Source: Undibacterium sp.
GTDB taxonomy: Bacteria > Pseudomonadota > Gammaproteobacteria > Burkholderiales > Burkholderiaceae_D
Assembly: GCA_030645915.1 (NCBI GenBank)
Contig: JAUSNO010000038.1
Coordinates: forward strand, 186,001 to 250,000
Length of the DNA: 64,000 bases
Reading direction: 5' to 3'
In this document: in pieces, positions 16,567-26,165 of the stretch
Numbering within the stretch: the first letter of the stretch is position 1
Layout of the letters: the number at the start of each line of letters is the position of its first letter
Program-made: the position numbers and the translations under genes
Notes under the pieces: model-generated
The model's input: the letters and a program-made list of their open reading frames with translations, nothing else
Told to the model about the DNA's origin: nothing
The model's database searches: none

Positions 16567-17262
16567 TTAGACATTAAATGCGTTTCCTTTGCCGAGATTG
16601 CATTGTTTGCACTTACTTTCGAGATTGTCATCGGTTGTTTCTCCGCCTTTTGACCACGGCAAAATATGATCAACGTGCAATTCAACACCCAGCTGTATCA
16701 ATGGACTTGCACCACAAGATTTACACCTAAAGCCATCTCTTACTAGAATTCGGAATCTTTGACGATCTGATATCTCTCGGCGAGTACGGCGCTTTTCCAC
16801 GGAAATTTGCGAAGTTGCATCCACTGTACTTTGCTCTTCTATGGATACTTTAGACTGTTCTGATGAGTCTGAATTAACCCACTCCACAAACCTGCCAAGT
16901 GCCTTTGACCATGAACCGAATCGGTTCTCATAGGTTCCAGCTGAAAATATAGAGTTAGGCACTTTTACCTCGACGTATCTTGGTTGACGTCCAAGGTTTA
17001 TCCATAATGACTTAATGTTTTCGAAGAGTTCATCATCGGAAATTCCGATTTTTGATCTGCTTTGTTGTAATCCTGCCTGCTTCAATGCTTTAGGCCACGA
17101 TCCAAATCTCCGTTGAATTGTGCTTGAGTGAGCTTTTCCGACTTCGTCGTATTCGGCCATTGTGATTGTTTCTCGACCAAGAGTTTTTGCACTACGACGC
17201 AGGTCCTCTAACAATTTCTCGTCTGGTGCGCCTCGGAGACTTTCTTCCAATTCAAACTTCAT
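16567..17262 (-). CDS. HNH endonuclease with homing-endonuclease-associated repeats
   Basis: A predicted DNA nuclease. The C-terminal 70 residues hold an HNH domain: FRCKSCG, then HVDHILPWSKGG and CKQCNLGKGN, giving two zinc-binding Cys pairs and the catalytic His. The N-terminal 150 residues contain two related copies of a repeat ending in RFGSWPKAL and RFGSWSKAL. This matches the short DNA-binding repeat found beside homing endonuclease domains. The gene stands alone between the yheS terminator and a repeat-bearing gap, with no intron, intein or methylase beside it, so it looks like a mobile or domesticated nuclease. Its target is unknown. Confidence 0.8.
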   Translation of the reverse strand: MKFELEESLRGAPDEKLLEDLRRSAKTLGRETITMAEYDEVGKAHSSTIQRRFGSWPKALKQAGLQQSRSKIGISDDELFENIKSLWINLGRQPRYVEVKVPNSIFSAGTYENRFGSWSKALGRFVEWVNSDSSEQSKVSIEEQSTVDATSQISVEKRRTRREISDRQRFRILVRDGFRCKSCGASPLIQLGVELHVDHILPWSKGGETTDDNLESKCKQCNLGKGNAFNV

Positions 17263-17608
17263 ATTGCCTCATCGAACCTAACGTGACTTACTTTGTAAGT
17301 TAGCCAATAATCGAGAACCATGCAAACATAGCGCCATACAAACCAATGCCTACCGCACAATCATGCCATACATACTCAACTCGAACAATGGCGCACCCTA
17401 CAAAAGCACACCTCCATCACGCAATGTCCATGCGCCTTCCCAGCCTGTCTTGCCTGCAAGCCGCATGGGCATTGCGTGGCGGGCTTGCACTGATTTGACT
17501 TTTATTTGGCATAATAGAACGAACAGAATAATCAGGTGCCAAAACTTCATTTAGCATGACGATTATTCCCTTCTTCACCGCCACCAACGTAACACTAAAA
17601 CATACCCT
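17263..17608. other. Repeat-bearing gap between HNH gene and OYE gene
   Basis: About 345 bp without a supported gene. It holds one 59-bp palindromic repeat (17419-17477) and a fragment of the second repeat family (17388-17401). The promoter of the downstream reductase should also lie here; TTGACT at about 17496 and CATAAT at about 17511 are too close together to pair convincingly. Confidence 0.5.
17419..17477. repeat. Palindromic intergenic repeat, family R1 copy a
   Basis: Imperfect palindrome with ends ACGCAATG and CATTGCGT and internal CATGCG/CGCATG arms. It is related to four other copies in this window at 54741, 55099, 56208 and 57826. The size, palindromy and intergenic placement resemble REP/REPIN elements. 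Confidence 0.8.
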
Positions 17609-18736
17609 ATGAGCGCACTCTTCTCTCCCTGTTCAATCGGTCAACTCACACTCAAAAATCGCATTGCCATCGCCCCTATGTGCCAGTATTCGTCTAGCGA
17701 TGGTCTGGCCAGCGATTGGCATATGTTTCACTTTGGCGCGATGACCTTGTCTGGCGCTGGTTTGTTTTGCATAGAGGCGACTGCGGTTGAGCCGGCTGGT
17801 CGCATTACTGCTGCAGATCTGGGCTTGTGGTCGGATGAGACTGAGGCTGCGCTGGCCAAGGTGCTGATGGCAGTGCGAAAATATTCCGACATGCCGATCG
17901 CGATACAGCTGGCGCATGCCGGGCGCAAGGCGTCTTGTCAGGTGCCTTGGGAAGGTGGCAAGCAAGTGGCGCCGAATAATGGCGGTTGGCAGACAGTATC
18001 ATCGTCAGGGCTTGCGCATAATGCCGATGACCATGCCCCGCTATCGCTTGATCACGCGGGCCTGCACCGTGTGCGCGAGGCGTTTGTGAGCGCCGCTTTA
18101 CGGGCGCAACGCCTAGGAATCGATGCGATTGAAATCCACGCGGCGCATGGTTATCTGCTGCATCAATTTTTGTCGCCGCTGGCAAATCAAAGAACGGATG
18201 AATATGGTGGCTCGCTGGAAAACCGCATGCGCTTTCCGCTGGAAGTATTGGATGCGATTCGTGCGGCATTGCCACCCGAAGCTGTGGTCGGCATCAGGAT
18301 ATCGGCAACTGACTGGGCCGATGGCGGCTGGGATATTGCTGAGTGCCTGACATTTGCGTTAGCCTTAAAACAGCACGCCTGCTCGTTCATCCACGTCTCT
18401 AGCGGTGGCTTATCTGTGTCGCAAAAAATCCCCACCACGCCCGGTTATCAGGTCGGTTTTGCCGAGCAGATCCGCAAGGCAACGGGTTTGCCCGTCATTG
18501 CAGTGGGACTCATTACCGAAGCGGCTCACGCTGAAGCGATTATCGCTTCCGGCCAGGCCGACATGGTGGCATTGGCGCGTGGCATTTTGTACGACCCACA
18601 CTGGCCGTGGCATGCCGCAGCGCAATTAGGCGCGACGGTGCAAGTGCCGCCACAGTATTTACGCTCGCAGCCAGCGGCATACAAAGCCTTATTACAAGCG
18701 CTGCACATCACGCACAAAGACGTTGCCGCTGGTTGA
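17609..18736 (+). CDS. NADH:flavin oxidoreductase, Old Yellow Enzyme family (YqjM-like)
   Basis: An FMN-dependent ene-reductase with a TIM-barrel fold that reduces activated C=C bonds such as those of enones and possibly nitro compounds. Its N-terminus (LFSPCSIGQLTLKNRIAIAPMCQYSS) carries the thermophilic-like OYE signature, with a Cys-x-Tyr pair corresponding to YqjM Cys26/Tyr28. HAAHGYLLHQFLSP and RTDEYGGSLENR are strong family motifs. It has 375 residues. It is a single-gene unit ending at a bidirectional terminator shared with the convergent qmcA. Confidence 0.9.
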   Translation: MSALFSPCSIGQLTLKNRIAIAPMCQYSSSDGLASDWHMFHFGAMTLSGAGLFCIEATAVEPAGRITAADLGLWSDETEAALAKVLMAVRKYSDMPIAIQLAHAGRKASCQVPWEGGKQVAPNNGGWQTVSSSGLAHNADDHAPLSLDHAGLHRVREAFVSAALRAQRLGIDAIEIHAAHGYLLHQFLSPLANQRTDEYGGSLENRMRFPLEVLDAIRAALPPEAVVGIRISATDWADGGWDIAECLTFALALKQHACSFIHVSSGGLSVSQKIPTTPGYQVGFAEQIRKATGLPVIAVGLITEAAHAEAIIASGQADMVALARGILYDPHWPWHAAAQLGATVQVPPQYLRSQPAAYKALLQALHITHKDVAAG

Positions 18737-18762
18737 TTTTCTTTACAGAAAGAACATCAAAT

Positions 18763-18804
18763 AAAAATGCGCCTGCCCAGAATATCTGGTCAGACGCATT
18801 TTTT
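18763..18804. terminator. Bidirectional terminator between OYE gene and qmcA
   Basis: AAAATGCGC..CTG pairs with CAG..GACGCATTTT, with A/T runs on both sides. It lies between two convergent genes and can serve both strands. Confidence 0.8.
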
Positions 18805-18835
18805 AAATCAAAACTCCGGCAGCTAACTAAAGATT

Positions 18836-19780
18836 TTATTTTTTCTCTGAAATACCAGGTACGCCACCCTGAGACTTAATGACTTGCATGGCGCTGGCGA
18901 TCATGCCGCTCATATCGCTCAGATTGGCTGGAATAATAATCGAGTTATTGGTCTTGGCCATATTGGCAAATGCCGCGACATATTGTTCGGCCACTTTCAA
19001 GTTAACCGCATCAGAACCACCTGGTTCACGGATCGCGCTGGCCGTTTTACGTATCGCCTCTGCACTCGCTTCAGCAATCGCCAGAATCGCCGCCGCCTGA
19101 CCTTGGGCGCGGTTGATCGATGCCTGCATCTCACCTTCTGATTTGGCGATCGATGCTTCACGCTCACCGGTGGCGATATTGATTTGCTCTTGCTTACGAC
19201 CTTCCGATGCGGCGATCAAGGCGCGTTTCTCACGTTCCGCCGTGATCTGCGCTTGCATGGCATGCAAAATTTCTTTAGGTGGCGTCAGATCCTTGATCTC
19301 ATAACGCAAGACCTTGACACCCCAGTTGGCGGCGGATTCATCAATCGCGTTGACGATGGTGGTATTGATGTGATCGCGCTCTTCAAAAGTCTTGTCGAGT
19401 TCCATCTTACCGATCACCGAGCGCAAGGTAGTCTGCGCCAGCTGTGTAATCGCCGCGATATAGTTGGACGATCCGTAGGAAGCGCGCATCGCATCGGTAA
19501 TCTGGAAGTACAAAATACCGTCCACCTGCAACTGCGTATTGTCTCTGGTGATACAGACCTGCGGCGGCACATCGAGCGGAATTTCTTTCAGTATGTGTTT
19601 GTAGGCAATGCGGTCGATGAACGGAATGACGATGTTCAAGCCCGGCCCTAAAGTGGCATGATATTTACCCAGACGCTCAACTACCCAGGCATGCTGCTGC
19701 GGCACCACATTGACGGTTTTGAAGACGAATACGATGGCCAGCATAAACAAGATTAAGGCAACACCACTAAGATTTTCCAT
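18836..19780 (-). CDS. qmcA: SPFH/stomatin-family membrane protein QmcA
   Basis: An inner-membrane scaffold protein of the stomatin/prohibitin family, implicated in membrane microdomains and protease control. One N-terminal membrane anchor (about residues 5-25, VALILFMLAIVFVFKTV) is followed by the SPFH domain (VPQQHAWVVERLGKY onward) and an Ala/Glu-rich helical region. Its 314 residues match QmcA (305 in E. coli). Its partner nfeD lies 61 bp upstream on the same strand, the typical pairing for this family. Confidence 0.93.
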   Translation of the reverse strand: MENLSGVALILFMLAIVFVFKTVNVVPQQHAWVVERLGKYHATLGPGLNIVIPFIDRIAYKHILKEIPLDVPPQVCITRDNTQLQVDGILYFQITDAMRASYGSSNYIAAITQLAQTTLRSVIGKMELDKTFEERDHINTTIVNAIDESAANWGVKVLRYEIKDLTPPKEILHAMQAQITAEREKRALIAASEGRKQEQINIATGEREASIAKSEGEMQASINRAQGQAAAILAIAEASAEAIRKTASAIREPGGSDAVNLKVAEQYVAAFANMAKTNNSIIIPANLSDMSGMIASAMQVIKSQGGVPGISEKK

Positions 19781-19841
19781 ATTATTCCTTTTGATTTTTA
19801 TTGAAACACGATTTTATTCAATGATGATACTGATGAAGAGA

Positions 19842-20276
19842 TTACGACGGCCGCACCATCAAACGGCTACCTTGCACTTCTTCGATAATGAAGACGCCTG
19901 AAAATGCCGCCGAGTGCTGTAAATCCACATCCCACATGGCACCGCGATACATGGCGCGGGCGGTATATTTGCCATTGCCCTGATCCTTCCAATGCTCCAC
20001 TTTGATTGTTTGCCCGATATCCATATTGACATTGGGATCTCGGCTGACATCCTTTCGTTCGCGCCAGCCAAATTTACTCTTATGCAGGGCTAACGTCGCC
20101 ACCGCACCCACGACGGCAGCCACTATCATTTGAAATGACGTACCCACGTTAAACCATGCTGCCAGCGCACCCGCCACCAGACCCACTGAAATCATCAACA
20201 GATAAAACGTCCCTGTGAACAGCTCCAGAATTACCACCAGACCAGCGGCCGCCAGCCAACTCATCCATGCGTTCAT
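19842..20276 (-). CDS. NfeD family membrane protein
   Basis: A small partner of SPFH proteins. The N-terminal half has hydrophobic segments (about residues 7-30 and 33-62), and the C-terminal half is the NfeD OB-fold domain (GQTIKVEHWKDQGNGKYTARAMYRGAMWDVD). Its 144 residues fit the short NfeD1b class that lacks a ClpP-like protease domain. It is first in a two-gene operon with qmcA, and the two products are expected to form a membrane complex. Confidence 0.88.
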   Translation of the reverse strand: MNAWMSWLAAAGLVVILELFTGTFYLLMISVGLVAGALAAWFNVGTSFQMIVAAVVGAVATLALHKSKFGWRERKDVSRDPNVNMDIGQTIKVEHWKDQGNGKYTARAMYRGAMWDVDLQHSAAFSGVFIIEEVQGSRLMVRPS

Positions 20277-20353
20277 TTTATGATTTTCTCCTAATCGTTA
20301 AGCTGGAACATTGTTACGTATGCCGAATAAAAAAACATCGGTAATTTATAAAC

Positions 20354-20392
20354 AAAAAAACCTTCTCCACCGTAAGGTGCCGAAGGTTTTTT
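20354..20392. terminator. Hairpin upstream of nfeD
   Basis: AAAAACCTTC pairs with GAAGGTTTTT, with inner CACC/GGTG pairing possible; A and T runs flank both sides. No plus-strand gene ends here, so it probably ends a minus-strand transcript that passed the ppsA terminator or began between the two hairpins. Confidence 0.65.
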
Positions 20393-20423
20393 ACTTGATA
20401 TTGGGTGAGTTTTTATTTTTTTC

Positions 20424-20501
20424 TTATGGCTGTTTCAATGCGCCTAGTCTAGTCCAAATTTCAGAAAAATCAACCGCTAAAGGAGGCAAACCCATTGCCA
20501 T
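20424..20501 (-). CDS. Possible 25-residue small protein between two terminators
   Basis: An ATG frame on the minus strand encoding 25 residues (it begins MAMGLPPLAVDF and ends ALKQP). It lies exactly between the ppsA terminator and a second hairpin. No clear ribosome-binding site precedes it, because the terminator stem abuts the start. A second ATG two codons in is possible. I do not recognise it; it may be chance or part of a small RNA. Confidence 0.2.
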   Translation of the reverse strand: MAMGLPPLAVDFSEIWTRLGALKQP

Positions 20502-20506
20502 ATAAA

Positions 20507-20538
20507 AAAAGGGACACGCCTTATCGCATGTCCCTTTT
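20507..20538 (-). terminator. Terminator of ppsA
   Basis: AAAAGGGACA and TGTCCCTTTT form a 10-bp stem with flanking A/T runs, 24 bp beyond the ppsA stop on the minus strand. Confidence 0.88.
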
Positions 20539-20561
20539 TATCCTGTCTATGGGCTGGCAGA

Positions 20562-22991
20562 TTACTTCTGTACTGCCGCCAACAGTTTCCAGGTATCAAT
20601 CACTGAATCTGGATTCAATGAAATCGATTCGATGCCTTCTTTCATCAGCCACTCAGCAAAATCCGGATGATCCGATGGGCCCTGACCGCAAATGCCAACG
20701 TACTTGCCCAGTTTGCGACAAGCCGCAATCGCCTGCGACAATAAGGCACGTACGGCAGGATCACGTTCGTCAAAATCAGCTGCCAGCAAAGGCATGCCGG
20801 AATCGCGATCCAGACCTAAAGTGAGTTGTGTCAAATCGTTAGAGCCGATAGAGAAACCGTCAAAATACTGCAAGAACTCTTCAGCCAAAATCGCATTCGA
20901 TGGCACTTCGCACATCATGATCAGACGCAGACCATTTTCGCCACGCTTGAGGCCATTTTTACCGAGTAAATTGACGACTTTTTCCGCCTGACCCAAGGTG
21001 CGTACGAAAGGCACCATGATTTCGACATTGGTCAGGCCCATGTCATTGCGCACGCGCTTCATGGCCAGACATTCCATCTCGAAAGATTCGGCAAAATCTG
21101 GCGCCAGATAACGCGCAGCGCCGCGGAAACCTAGCATCGGGTTTTCTTCATCCGGCTCGTAACGTGATCCGCCTATCAGTTTTTTATACTCATTGGACTT
21201 GAAATCAGACAAGCGCACGATGACTTTTTTCGGCCAGAAAGCGGCCGCGATAGTGGCAACGCCTTCTGCCAATTTATCGACATAAAATGCCTTCGGAGAC
21301 GCATGGCCACGGGCGACGGATTCAACTGCCTTTTTCAGATCGAGGTCAATGTTCGGGTATTCCAAAATCGCTTTTGGATGGACACCGATATTGTTGTTGA
21401 TGATAAATTCCAGACGCGCCAGACCAACGCCTTCGTTTGGTACCGATTGAAAATCAAATGCCAGTTGCGGATTACCGACGTTGAGCATGATCTTCAACGG
21501 CAGCTTAGGCAATTCGCCGCGCATTTCTTCGGTCACTTCTGTTTCCAGCAAGCCGTCATAAATCTTGCCTTCGTCACCTTCGGCGCAAGACACGGTGACC
21601 AGCATGCCGTCTTTCAGCGTTTCAGTCGCATCGCCGCAACCGACCACCGCTGGTACACCCAATTCACGCGCGATGATCGCTGCGTGGCAGGTACGGCCGC
21701 CACGGTTAGTGACAATCGCCGCTGCACGCTTCATGACGGGTTCCCAATTTGGATCGGTCATGTCGGCAACCAGAATATCGCCAGGTTGTACGCGTTCCAT
21801 CTCGGAAGGATCATGGATCACGCGGACACGGCCGGCACCGATTTTTTGGCCAATCGCACGACCAGACGCCAGCACATTGCTGGTGCCTTTGAGCTTGAAG
21901 CGCAGTTGGGCGTCAGTGGATTTTTGTTGCGATTTAACGGTCTCAGGGCGCGCTTGCAGGATGTAGAGCTTGCCGTCACGACCGTCTTTACCCCATTCAA
22001 TATCCATAGGGCGGCCATAGTGTTTCTCGATAATGACAGCGTACTTTGCCAGCTCGACCACTTCAACATCGTTCAATGAATAGCGATTGCGCAACTCGAT
22101 AGGCACATCTACCGTTTTGACCGAGCGACCCGCCTTGGCTTCGCCGGTAAATTCCATCTTGATCAGCTTGGAGCCGATATTGCGGCGGATCACCGGCAGC
22201 TTGCCCAATTCCAGCATAGGCTTGTGGACATAGAACTCATCGGGATTAACCGCACCCTGCACCACCGTTTCGCCCAAGCCATAGCTTGATGTGATGAAGA
22301 CCACGTCCTTGAAGCCGGATTCAGTATCGATCGTAAACATTACCCCAGCCGCACCGAGATCGGAGCGTACCATGCGCTGCACGCCAGCCGACAAAGCGAC
22401 TTCGGCATGGGTAAATCCTTTATGCACGCGGTAAGAAATCGCACGGTCGTTGTACAGCGAAGCGAAGACATGTTTCATCGCTTCCAATACGTTATCGATG
22501 CCGACAACGTTCAGGAAGGTTTCTTGCTGGCCAGCAAATGAAGCATCCGGCAAATCTTCCGCCGTCGCCGAAGAGCGCACCGCAAACGACATTTCAGCCG
22601 TCGAATCGGCAACCAGTTTATTGTAGAACTCTTCGATTTCTTTTTGCAGGCGAGGCTGGAAAGGCGTATCGATGATCCATTGACGAATCTCGGCACCGGC
22701 TTTCGCCAGTTCTCTGACGTCTTCAATATCGAGTTTTTCCAGGCGATCAGCGATACGCTGCGCCAGGGCGATACCGCCATTTTCGCTGTAAGACAAGAAA
22801 TCGCGGAACGCTTGCGCCGTAGTGGCAAAACCGCCCGGCACCCGCACGCCCGCTGTTGCCAGCTGACTGATCATTTCGCCTAATGAGGCATTTTTGCCGC
22901 CGACGGATTCAACATCCGTCATGCGTAAATGCTCAAACAAGGCGACATACGTTGATTCAATACGCGCCTCGGTATTTGCTGCGTTGGACAT
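20562..22991 (-). CDS. ppsA: Phosphoenolpyruvate synthase (pyruvate, water dikinase)
   Basis: It converts pyruvate and ATP to PEP, AMP and phosphate for gluconeogenesis. Its 809 residues contain, in order, the N-terminal ATP-grasp domain ([11 protein letters not shown] at the start), the swivelling phosphohistidine domain with catalytic His about residue 436 in GGRTCHAAI, and the C-terminal PEP-binding TIM barrel ([16 protein letters not shown], then [10 protein letters not shown]). It is divergent from ppsR, whose product switches it by phosphorylation of a Thr next to the catalytic His; that Thr is present here in the same motif. Confidence 0.97.
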   Translation of the reverse strand: MSNAANTEARIESTYVALFEHLRMTDVESVGGKNASLGEMISQLATAGVRVPGGFATTAQAFRDFLSYSENGGIALAQRIADRLEKLDIEDVRELAKAGAEIRQWIIDTPFQPRLQKEIEEFYNKLVADSTAEMSFAVRSSATAEDLPDASFAGQQETFLNVVGIDNVLEAMKHVFASLYNDRAISYRVHKGFTHAEVALSAGVQRMVRSDLGAAGVMFTIDTESGFKDVVFITSSYGLGETVVQGAVNPDEFYVHKPMLELGKLPVIRRNIGSKLIKMEFTGEAKAGRSVKTVDVPIELRNRYSLNDVEVVELAKYAVIIEKHYGRPMDIEWGKDGRDGKLYILQARPETVKSQQKSTDAQLRFKLKGTSNVLASGRAIGQKIGAGRVRVIHDPSEMERVQPGDILVADMTDPNWEPVMKRAAAIVTNRGGRTCHAAIIARELGVPAVVGCGDATETLKDGMLVTVSCAEGDEGKIYDGLLETEVTEEMRGELPKLPLKIMLNVGNPQLAFDFQSVPNEGVGLARLEFIINNNIGVHPKAILEYPNIDLDLKKAVESVARGHASPKAFYVDKLAEGVATIAAAFWPKKVIVRLSDFKSNEYKKLIGGSRYEPDEENPMLGFRGAARYLAPDFAESFEMECLAMKRVRNDMGLTNVEIMVPFVRTLGQAEKVVNLLGKNGLKRGENGLRLIMMCEVPSNAILAEEFLQYFDGFSIGSNDLTQLTLGLDRDSGMPLLAADFDERDPAVRALLSQAIAACRKLGKYVGICGQGPSDHPDFAEWLMKEGIESISLNPDSVIDTWKLLAAVQK

Positions 22992-23097
22992 AACAACCTC
23001 TTTTGATGGTAAGAAATCTTTGCAGTTCTTGCACTACTGCTTCGTCTCTCGCGGTTTTTTTGTTATTCTTGCTGCTAGCGACGACTGTGCTGCTGTT

Positions 23098-23119
23098 GCA
23101 TCATTTTACCTTGTGATGC
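23098..23119. promoter_or_regulatory. Inverted repeat in ppsA-ppsR intergenic region
   Basis: GCATCA and TGATGC are separated by 10 bp midway between the divergent ppsA and ppsR starts. The position fits an operator for one or both genes, but I cannot name the regulator. Confidence 0.25.
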
Positions 23120-23219
23120 ATCAAATTTATCCAAGCCACATTAGAATTTCCCGTCTTTTTATGCGTTTGGAAGAATAATTTATTTCATCCGCGCCCTCTT
23201 TAAGTGACAAATAATCGCC

Positions 23220-24068
23220 ATGTCTGATACCGAAATACAAATACGTCCCTCCGCCAACCGTACCGTTTTCTTTGTTTCCGATGGCACCGGCATTACCGCT
23301 GAAACATTCGGACATTCGGTTTTGACGCAATTCGACTTGAAATTCAAGCAAGTTCGCCTGCCTTTTATCGACACGATAGAAAAAGCTTACGAGGCGGTAC
23401 GTAAAATCAATGACGCTTTCGATGCAGAAGGTAACCGGCCGATTGTTTTTTCTACATTAGTTCAAGCCGAACTGGCGGGAGTGGTGTTTAAGTCCAAGGG
23501 TTTGCACATGGATTTGATTCAGACCTTTGTCGCCCCGCTGGAGCAAGAACTGGGCGTCAAATCGACGCATAGCGTTGGCCGCAGCCACAATATCGCCGAT
23601 ACGGAAGAGTATAAAAACAGGATAGAGGCGATCAATTATTCTCTCGCGCATGACGACGGCCAATCCAACAAGAATCTGTCCAACGCCGATGTCATCCTGG
23701 TCGGTGTCTCACGCTCCGGCAAAACCCCCACCACCCTTTATCTGGCGATGCAATACGGTATCAAGGCGGCCAATTACCCTTTGATACCCGATGATTTCGA
23801 ACGCGGCAAACTCCCATCCGCCCTGCCAGCATTCAAAGGGAAAATTTTCGGTTTGAGCATTGCACCGGAACGCCTGTCAGAAATACGCAATGAACGCCGG
23901 CCCGGCAGTAAATATGCATCGCTGGCAAACTGTCGCTATGAAGTGAATGAAGCGGAGGCGATGATGAAACGGGAAGGCATACACTGGCTGTCGTCCACGG
24001 CAAAATCGATAGAAGAGATTGCGACGACGATACTGCAAGAGATCAAATCGGACGTTAAGGTGTACTAA
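23220..24068 (+). CDS. ppsR: PEP synthase regulatory protein (kinase/phosphorylase)
   Basis: A bifunctional DUF299-family enzyme that inactivates PpsA by ADP-dependent phosphorylation and reactivates it by phosphate-dependent removal. The P-loop GVSRSGKT is at residues 162-169. The N-terminal block [16 protein letters not shown] and the C-terminal region [21 protein letters not shown] are family hallmarks. It has 282 residues. The divergent arrangement with ppsA is the usual one and supports the PpsR rather than PdrP assignment. Confidence 0.95.
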   Translation: MSDTEIQIRPSANRTVFFVSDGTGITAETFGHSVLTQFDLKFKQVRLPFIDTIEKAYEAVRKINDAFDAEGNRPIVFSTLVQAELAGVVFKSKGLHMDLIQTFVAPLEQELGVKSTHSVGRSHNIADTEEYKNRIEAINYSLAHDDGQSNKNLSNADVILVGVSRSGKTPTTLYLAMQYGIKAANYPLIPDDFERGKLPSALPAFKGKIFGLSIAPERLSEIRNERRPGSKYASLANCRYEVNEAEAMMKREGIHWLSSTAKSIEEIATTILQEIKSDVKVY

Positions 24069-24085
24069 GGCACACCAATCACATT

Positions 24086-24181
24086 CATATACTCCCGACC
24101 AGTATTTTTTTAAAATGGTCTATCACGCACGTTTAACGTGCGTGCCTACTTATTCAATATCAATAAATAGGGGAGTATATG
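24086..24181. repeat. Dispersed intergenic element, family R3 copy 1
   Basis: Bounded by CATATACTCCC on the left and GGGGAGTATATG on the right, forming terminal inverted repeats. Next to the left end is ACCAGTATTTTTTTAAAA. A perfect palindrome (CACGCACGTT...AACGTGCGTG, 24124-24144) lies inside. Related sequences occur at 25929, 37960 and 43137. Confidence 0.6.
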
Positions 24182-24218
24182 CAAATATAGATTCACTTTA
24201 GTATTTTACGACAGGCAT

Positions 24219-25001
24219 TTAAAGACTCTGCCTGACCTGCTCAAAAAAACAAATCGCAGCGCTGGCAGCGACATTAAGGGATTCAATTTCTGGCCTTTGC
24301 GGTATGGTGACCGTATGACTGGCCAAGGCCATCAAATCTTCTGCCACACCCTGCCCCTCATGTCCAAACAACCACACCACAGGCTGATTGAGCTTCACCT
24401 GATAAATGGTTTGTTCGGTATGCGAGCTGGTCGCCAGTATCGGTATCTGCGTATTTTGCAAAAGGCTGTGCAAATCGGCATTTTCAAAAATATTCAGCAG
24501 AAAATGCGCCCCCATTCCGGCGCGCATGACTTTAGGCGACCAGGCGAATGCCGTGCCCATGCTGCAAAAGACGTTTTTAATCCCCGCCGCCGCCGCACTA
24601 CGCAAGATCGAGCCGAGATTGCCCGGATCTTGCAGATTATCCAGCACCACAGAAGACTCTTTAAGCGCTAGCGGAAACGCGGGGGCTGGCGTCGCGATGA
24701 TAAACATCAAGCCTACGCCATGCTCCACCTGACTTAATGCATGATAGAGCGCATCAGGCAAACAAATGGTTTGCGTTCCCTTCGCCAGACATCGCACCAC
24801 AATGGGATCGACCTCGTGATGCGCGCGACTCGATTCAGACACGATACATAATTGCGGCGCGCCTAAATGCTGCCAATATGCCTGACACAAATGCACGCCA
24901 TCAAGCAGGGTTCGGCCCGACTTACGGCGCACTTGCGAGCTACTGGCAAGGTTTTTGAGTTCTTTGTAAAGCGGGTTATCGCGGGACGTGATCGCTTTCA
25001 T
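24219..25001 (-). CDS. TrmH/SpoU-family RNA 2'-O-methyltransferase
   Basis: A SPOUT-class enzyme that methylates a ribose of rRNA or tRNA using SAM. The three class motifs are visible: [16 protein letters not shown] (about residues 120-135), WLFGHEGQG, and the C-terminal knot block [24 protein letters not shown]. The N-terminal 100 residues form the substrate-binding domain. The exact target (RlmB- or TsnR-like) cannot be assigned from sequence. Its start overlaps the rnhB stop by 4 bp (ATGA). Confidence 0.88.
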   Translation of the reverse strand: MKAITSRDNPLYKELKNLASSSQVRRKSGRTLLDGVHLCQAYWQHLGAPQLCIVSESSRAHHEVDPIVVRCLAKGTQTICLPDALYHALSQVEHGVGLMFIIATPAPAFPLALKESSVVLDNLQDPGNLGSILRSAAAAGIKNVFCSMGTAFAWSPKVMRAGMGAHFLLNIFENADLHSLLQNTQIPILATSSHTEQTIYQVKLNQPVVWLFGHEGQGVAEDLMALASHTVTIPQRPEIESLNVAASAAICFFEQVRQSL

Positions 25002-25630
25002 GATTTGAGCAAGGCCTTCACCGGCGCATAAGATTTTCTGTGGATGGGAGAGACGCCATGTTCAAGCAAACGCGCCATATGCAACGCGGTGGGATAACCT
25101 TTGTGCTGATCCAGCGCGTATTGCGGGTATGCAAGATGGAGCGCCATTAGCCTGTGGTCGCGTGCAGTTTTTGCCAAAATCGATGCAGCAGAAATCGCCT
25201 GCACCTTGTCATCACCTTTGACGATTGCCTCTGATCGTATTTTCATCACGGGGCAACGATTGCCATCGATCAGCGCCAAGGTAGGCGTGACAGAGAGCGC
25301 TTCGACTGCCCTGCGCATCGCCAGCATGGTCGCCTGCAGAATATTGAGTTCATCGATCTCTTGTTCGGAACATTCAGCAACAGCCCAAGCCAACGCATAT
25401 TTTTTAATCTCTATCGCCAGCAGATCGCGCTTTGCTTCGGATAATTTTTTGGAATCGCGCAATCCGGCAATCGGATGCACGGGATCAAGAATGACAGCCG
25501 CCGCCATCACCGGGCCTGCCAGAGGGCCGCGCCCCGCTTCATCGACGCCACAGATCAACTCCCCTTCATAATCAAATAAAGAAAATTCTGCGGCTACCGG
25601 AACCATCAATCCTGCTTCAGTTTTACTCAT
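24998..25630 (-). CDS. rnhB: Ribonuclease HII
   Basis: It cuts RNA in RNA-DNA hybrids and starts removal of single ribonucleotides from DNA. The catalytic motif [15 protein letters not shown] supplies two of the four acidic residues; LIDGN and the downstream SILAKTARD block supply or support the rest. It has 210 residues. It overlaps the upstream glutaredoxin-like gene by 8 bp and the downstream methyltransferase by 4 bp, so the three are translated as a coupled unit. Confidence 0.95.
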   Translation of the reverse strand: MSKTEAGLMVPVAAEFSLFDYEGELICGVDEAGRGPLAGPVMAAAVILDPVHPIAGLRDSKKLSEAKRDLLAIEIKKYALAWAVAECSEQEIDELNILQATMLAMRRAVEALSVTPTLALIDGNRCPVMKIRSEAIVKGDDKVQAISAASILAKTARDHRLMALHLAYPQYALDQHKGYPTALHMARLLEHGVSPIHRKSYAPVKALLKS

Positions 25631-25898
25631 GAAGAAATGCTTTCAGCTTGGCTACATCCAGGAAATAATGACAAATCCGGACTTCTTTCCCCTCCGCTTT
25701 TTTGCCGATCAATACTGGCACCAGCTCATCATAAAGTGCGATCAAGGCTTCATCTGCATCAACATCAATCACATCGATGGAAAACCTTAAATTACGCTGT
25801 TTGATCTCCTGATCGGATTCCATGCATGTTCGCAATTGCGCCAGCATGTCATCGCATAAGTGGCAATAGCTGCGGGAATAAAGTGTGAACTGTGTCAT
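25623..25898 (-). CDS. Glutaredoxin-family thioredoxin-fold protein
   Basis: A small redox protein of the glutaredoxin-like (DUF836) group. The N-terminus [15 protein letters not shown] contains the CxxC pair at residues 12 and 15. The cis-Pro position near VPVLIG is conserved. Its 91 residues are typical. It is first in a tight rnhB/methyltransferase operon, but the physiological substrate is unknown. Confidence 0.85.
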   Translation of the reverse strand: MTQFTLYSRSYCHLCDDMLAQLRTCMESDQEIKQRNLRFSIDVIDVDADEALIALYDELVPVLIGKKAEGKEVRICHYFLDVAKLKAFLHE

Positions 25899-25928
25899 CT
25901 AAAAAAATTGTCTCTGATTTGAATCATA

Positions 25929-26012
25929 AATACTCCCCACTATATGGGCAAAAAATCACCTGCTGCGCTCGTCCATATTGGGTAATGAAAAAATACTGGT
26001 GCAGAGTATATT
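25929..26012. repeat. Dispersed intergenic element, family R3 copy 2
   Basis: Left end AATACTCCCC, right end AATACTGGTGCAGAGTATAT. The centre GCGCTCGTCCATATTG (25965-25980) matches the centre of the copies at 43137 (reverse strand) and 37960. It sits between the glutaredoxin-like gene and the mucD terminator. Confidence 0.6.
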
Positions 26013-26116
26013 ACTTATGGGCCACTTACCGGGCATTCAGAAGAATTATCCTGTTGATTTGTTCGAGCATTATTGTTCGAGCATTATAAGTTAATCAAAT
26101 TGAGTGCTCTCAATAA

Positions 26117-26149
26117 AAAAGCTGCCAACATTTTGTGTTGGCAGCTTTT
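26117..26149 (-). terminator. Terminator of the rpoE-mucD operon
   Basis: A strong hairpin AAAGCTGCCAACA/TGTTGGCAGCTTT with a 5-nt loop and A/T runs on both sides, 17 bp past the mucD stop on the minus strand. Confidence 0.92.
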
Positions 26150-26165
26150 ATTTTTATATCGGTAT

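Noticed and set aside
21303-22079. 258-codon plus-strand frame
   Set aside because: Entirely antisense to ppsA, whose motifs are complete; a shadow produced by codon bias.
24124-24144. Perfect palindrome as a separate operator
   Set aside because: It sits inside an R3 element beyond ppsR and far from any start codon, so a regulatory role is not supported.
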